Origin: an uncultured Lachnospiraceae bacterium
GTDB lineage: Bacteria; Bacillota; Clostridia; Lachnospirales; Lachnospiraceae
Reading direction: 5' to 3'
Length of the DNA stretch: 16,700 bases
NCBI GenBank assembly: GCA_937965795.1
Contig: CALCMD010000006.1
Span: forward strand, 1 to 16,700
The position numbers and the translations under genes were made by a program. The notes under the pieces were generated by a model, which made no database searches, had not been told where the DNA came from, and worked only from the letters and a program-made list of their open reading frames with translations. Positions 14,900 through 16,700 of the stretch are shown here, one piece after another. Within the stretch, counting starts at the first letter, position 1, and each line of letters starts with the position of its first letter.

Positions 14900-15637
14900 T
14901 TAGTCGCCTGCTGTTACGTCGTTGATTGCTGCGCCGCTAAGGCCTGCATTCTGTTTCAGGTATTTATCATAAGCGTTCTTTGCCTGTGCCGGTACCGTAT
15001 CTGCACCGTCCCCTGTGTTCTCTGCCTGGATTGCATAAAATTTTACATCGACAGCAAGCGCCTGCCCATCCAGCTGGCCTTCCACGATATTGGCAAAAGT
15101 GACCTTGTTAAACAGCGGGTCTGTCGTCTCTTCCGGGTTCAGGACACTATTGTAGCTAAAGGTGTAAACCATTTTGCCATCAACTTCTTTTTTGTACATC
15201 TGGGTCCAGGAATCATTCTGCTCTGATATACCGACGCCATCCGTAAGTGTCTGTACCGTAGAAGTGTCAGTGTCAAACTCAAACAGCTCAATATGTGCTG
15301 CGTTTCCGGAATTCTGGCGTGTGCCCTGGGCATTTGCATAAATCACATCAGCAACAGGGACAGCAACCTCCACATAAACATAGGCTGGGTTCTTCCCAAC
15401 ATTCTTAATCTGCGGGTCTTTGTCAAAGGATTCTGCAGGTACGATATCCTCTTCTGTCCCGCCGTCCGGGTTCCAGCTCGGCTCTGAGCCTTCAATATCC
15501 ACTTTGCCAACGGTAAAGTTATTTGCTGCGGATTCGTTGTCGGTGAGGTAAGCCATCGTCCCTCCCATCATTACTGTCATGGCCAGGGCCGCCATTGCTG
15601 CTGTGATTGCTTTCTTGCCGTTCATTTTTTTCTTCAT
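14900..15637 (-). CDS. TasA/CalY-family protein with SipW-type signal peptide (245 aa), likely major fibre subunit
   Basis: Exported fibre/matrix protein and probable main SipW substrate. The chosen ATG has AAAGGAG 7 bases ahead and gives MKKKMNGKK, a hydrophobic core and the cleavage region GGTMAYLTDNESAANNFTVG (25-44), a classic TasA/CalY site (cut likely after TMA). The mature part has PQIKNVGKNPAYVYVEVAVP (75-94), then LNPEETTDPLFNKVTFANI (166-184) and a C-terminal alpha-rich tail. First gene behind the operon promoter, as expected for the most abundant subunit. The frame stays open upstream: ATG codons at 15682 and 15679 have their own GGGAGG and would add 15 or 14 basic residues. An ordinary TasA function is inferred from family resemblance. 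Confidence 0.9.
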   Translation of the reverse strand: MKKKMNGKKAITAAMAALAMTVMMGGTMAYLTDNESAANNFTVGKVDIEGSEPSWNPDGGTEEDIVPAESFDKDPQIKNVGKNPAYVYVEVAVPVADVIYANAQGTRQNSGNAAHIELFEFDTDTSTVQTLTDGVGISEQNDSWTQMYKKEVDGKMVYTFSYNSVLNPEETTDPLFNKVTFANIVEGQLDGQALAVDVKFYAIQAENTGDGADTVPAQAKNAYDKYLKQNAGLSGAAINDVTAGD

Positions 15638-15747
15638 CTTTGTTCTCCTTTTCATTTTTATAAAATTTTTATTTCGCATCATGCGACTTTCCTCCCGGCG
15701 GTGCGTTCGCCTTTCCTTCATATCCTCTTTTCCCCATAATCCCTCCC

Positions 15748-15764
15748 GTGCCGGATTCCGGCAC
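15748..15764 (-). repeat. Perfect inverted repeat in the fibre-operon leader
   Basis: GTGCCGGA-A-TCCGGCAC is an 8-bp perfect inverted repeat, about 20 bases below the leader terminator-like hairpin. It could be an RNA stem or a protein-binding operator. Confidence 0.6.
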
Positions 15765-15781
15765 ACCCTGTTTTTCTGCGT

Positions 15782-15815
15782 AAAAAAACCGCCCCGGCTC
15801 TCGCCGGAACGGTTT
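15782..15815 (-). terminator. Promoter-proximal terminator-like hairpin (leader attenuator)
   Basis: On the minus strand AAACCGTTCCGGC pairs with GCCGGGGCGGTTT (13 bp, two G-T pairs, loop GAGA), followed directly by seven T. It lies only about 10 bases below the predicted start of the fibre operon transcript, so it should stop transcription early unless bypassed; it closely resembles the hairpin at 16509-16540. It cannot be the terminator of the 155-aa gene alone, because the fibre promoter lies between. Confidence 0.8.
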
Positions 15816-15831
15816 CACTTCTTCCGATTCT

Positions 15832-15860
15832 AGTATAGCAGATACCGCTTTTGCAGTCCA
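15832..15860 (-). promoter_or_regulatory. Promoter of the fibre operon
   Basis: On the minus strand TGGACT (15855-15860), a 17-base spacer and TATACT (15832-15837) with extended TGC. Two 8-base direct repeats abut the -35 box, so an activator is likely. Confidence 0.75.
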
Positions 15861-15861
15861 C

Positions 15862-15879
15862 GTTACTTTTGGTTACTTT
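15862..15879 (-). promoter_or_regulatory. Direct-repeat operator upstream of the fibre promoter
   Basis: AAAGTAAC occurs twice on the minus strand with starts exactly 10 bases apart, ending 1 base above the -35 box. Repeats one helical turn apart at this place are typical of sites for tandem-binding response regulators (OmpR/PhoB class spacing is about 11); the actual regulator is unknown. Confidence 0.6.
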
Positions 15880-15898
15880 ACATCCGCTTCTCGATGGG

Positions 15899-15932
15899 GG
15901 CTTACTGGAACTCAAAGTCAATGCCATAAGCC
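15899..15932 (-). other. Imperfect hairpin after the 155-aa gene
   Basis: On the minus strand GGCTTA-TGG pairs with CCA-G-TAAGCC (9 bp, one bulge, 15-base loop). It lies about 15 bases below the 155-aa stop, with no T run, so it is at most a weak terminator; read-through into the fibre promoter region is possible. Confidence 0.4.
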
Positions 15933-15946
15933 TGGACAACTTCCCT

Positions 15947-16414
15947 TTAATAATCCGCGTAACTGCCCTTCTGGTAACCGCACTTCTTACAGGTCAGCAC
16001 GGTCCCCCAGCCATAGCGTATCCTCTCCCTTTTGGTCGCCTTTCGGGCGCTGTAGGTATGACCTTTCGCATAGATGGCGGTTCGTGAAACCACCTTCCCG
16101 CAGCGCAGACAGTATTTTTCCTTCAGCCCATCCGCCGTGCAGGTGGCTTTCTTTACCGTCCTTGTGGAATACTGGTGTCCCAGGGGCTTCTTTTCCGTTG
16201 TGGTTATCTTTTTGCATTTGGTGCAGATACACTTTGTCCCGCCGCTGGCGGTGCAGGTAGCGCCCCAGCTGCTGTGCACAATATAATGGTGGCTGCACGC
16301 CTTCGGCTTTGCTTTCGCCTCTGCTTTGTTCCCTGAAGCCAGGCACCCCAAAATGCAGGCTGCCACAAGTATCATTGCCCCTGACTTTTTCCATTTTTTC
16401 AACATGTTTCCCAT
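15947..16414 (-). CDS. Secreted protein with Cys-x-x-Cys / Gly-His repeats (155 aa)
   Basis: An exported protein of unknown role. The ATG at 16414 has GGAGG 6 bases ahead; KKWKK, a hydrophobic core (13-27) and NKAEAKA give an ordinary signal peptide cut after AEA near residue 33. ILGC at 21-24 only weakly resembles a lipobox. The mature part carries C-x-x-C units at 62-67 (CICTKC), 102-105 (CLRC) and 142-145 (CKKC), with GH at 79-80 and 118-119. The segment ATCTADGLKEKYCLRCG..GHTY is a repeat seen in many surface proteins of gut Firmicutes and may be a small metal-binding or disulfide module. It has its own promoter and leader that mirror those of the fibre operon, which suggests a related job; this is inference. 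Confidence 0.82.
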   Translation of the reverse strand: MGNMLKKWKKSGAMILVAACILGCLASGNKAEAKAKPKACSHHYIVHSSWGATCTASGGTKCICTKCKKITTTEKKPLGHQYSTRTVKKATCTADGLKEKYCLRCGKVVSRTAIYAKGHTYSARKATKRERIRYGWGTVLTCKKCGYQKGSYADY

Positions 16415-16508
16415 ATCGTTCCTCCATTTCTGCTTTTTTGTCCTTCTTTTTTCTACCCATGCAAGCCTCCATTTTCTATCCCATATCCGCCCACCCCCTT
16501 TTTTTCGC

Positions 16509-16540
16509 AAAAAAACCGCCCTGGTTTCCCAGAACGGTTT
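16509..16540 (-). terminator. Promoter-proximal terminator-like hairpin ahead of the 155-aa gene
   Basis: On the minus strand AAACCGTTCTGG pairs with CCAGGGCGGTTT (12 bp, loop GAAA), followed by seven T. Because A-runs flank the other side it could work in both directions. It lies about 20 bases below the predicted start and about 95 bases above the ATG, and matches the hairpin at 15782-15815 in nearly every stem base. It could instead end a transcript entering from the right, but the promoter at 16569-16598 lies between. Confidence 0.75.
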
Positions 16541-16568
16541 TTTCCTGCTTTCTTTTATTTCCAACCAT

Positions 16569-16598
16569 AGCATAACCCGGTAAGCTGCGTGCTGTCCA
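16569..16598 (-). promoter_or_regulatory. Candidate promoter of the 155-aa gene
   Basis: On the minus strand TGGACA (16593-16598), an 18-base spacer and TATGCT (16569-16574). A second possible -10 (TGC then TATGGT, 16564-16569) overlaps. The tandem repeats touch the -35 box, as in the fibre promoter. Confidence 0.6.
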
Positions 16599-16616
16599 GG
16601 TCGTTTCAGGTCGTTT
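16597..16616 (-). promoter_or_regulatory. Perfect 10-base tandem repeat operator (two copies)
   Basis: AAACGACCTG occurs twice back to back on the minus strand and runs into the -35 box TGGACA. The layout equals that at 15862-15879, where the unit is AAAGTAAC in a 10-base step; the shared core is AAAnnRAC. Confidence 0.65.
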
Positions 16617-16700
16617 TACTACCCCTGTTATATCCTGGGAGCCACAGGTGTTGAGCGGCAGATTCTCGTCACCACCAACAGCACTTTTTTGTATCCTCAA
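16617..16700. other. Right edge, no feature identified
   Basis: No gene, RNA or clear repeat is seen. Open frames that cross this edge on the minus strand run through the promoter and hairpin of the 155-aa gene and lack a ribosome site. Confidence 0.4.

Larger units (their letters stand above)
15638..15825 (-). promoter_or_regulatory. Long structured 5' leader of the fibre operon
   Basis: About 190 bases separate the predicted transcription start from the chosen ATG. From 5' to 3' it holds a terminator-like hairpin (15782-15815), a 17-base perfect palindrome GTGCCGGAATCCGGCAC (15748-15764) and a small palindrome TCGCATGATGCGA near 15675-15687 at an alternative start. No known riboswitch is recognised. 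The length and structures suggest post-initiation control. Confidence 0.55.

Noticed and set aside
15987..16460. 157-aa minus-strand frame overlapping the 155-aa gene, with GGAGG five bases before its ATG
   Set aside because: The ribosome site is good, but the product is very charged and resembles nothing, while the other frame has a signal peptide and ordered Cys motifs. A short upstream peptide that affects translation cannot be excluded.
16569..16616. Tandem repeats considered as phage or integrase attachment site, or iterons of an origin
   Set aside because: Only two copies, placed exactly against a -35 box, and matched by the same layout at the fibre promoter; no integrase or replication gene nearby.
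16476..16700. Minus-strand frame open to the right edge
   Set aside because: It runs through the tandem repeats, promoter and hairpin of the 155-aa gene and has no ribosome site.

Overview
The window looks like a chromosomal segment of a Gram-positive Firmicute, probably a gut-type clostridium of the Lachnospiraceae kind. This is inferred from the gene families, the AGGAGG-type ribosome binding sites, an FMN riboswitch ahead of an ECF-type riboflavin transporter, and a SipW/TasA-like secretion cluster. No species can be named from the sequence alone. Every convincing gene lies on the minus strand, so transcription runs from right to left.

Left part (1-6300), housekeeping genes. The window cuts a tRNA-Ser(UGA) at its left edge. 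To its right are two compact operons. The first is rnz-tsaD-ispD (tRNA 3' processing, t6A modification, MEP isoprenoid pathway), with a good promoter near 2965-2993 and a terminator at 120-152. The second is a NUDIX hydrolase, a YcxB-like membrane protein, tsaE, tsaB and rimI, whose genes overlap by 4 to 20 bases. A small CxxC protein follows and the unit ends near a strong hairpin at 3007-3046. Together the two operons supply three t6A proteins: TsaD, TsaB and TsaE.

Middle part (6206-8640). A riboflavin transporter gene (ribU) has a complete cis-control unit: sigma-A-type promoter, FMN riboswitch (RFN element), intrinsic terminator, and a ribosome binding site. Behind it lies an AT-rich gap and an IS30-family transposase gene, which marks the boundary to the accessory part.

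Right part (8631-16700), an apparent secreted-fibre or surface-matrix locus. In transcription order it holds two TasA/CalY-like proteins with SipW-type signal peptides (245 and 183 aa), a 412-aa wall-anchor-like protein with a C-terminal APKTGD motif, membrane span and arginine tail, a 1276-aa secreted protein with isopeptide-fimbrial-like and SpaA-like domains but no sortase motif, and the SipW-type signal peptidase. Upstream is a separate transcription unit for a 155-aa secreted protein with Cys-x-x-Cys/Gly-His repeats.

The most interesting unexplained signal is at the DNA and RNA level. The promoters of the fibre operon and of the 155-aa gene share one layout: two 8-base direct repeats spaced exactly 10 bases, touching a TGGACA/T -35 box, followed just downstream of the predicted start by near-identical terminator-like hairpins of 12-13 bp ending in seven T. 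This suggests that both units belong to one regulon with a promoter-proximal attenuator or leader RNA element.
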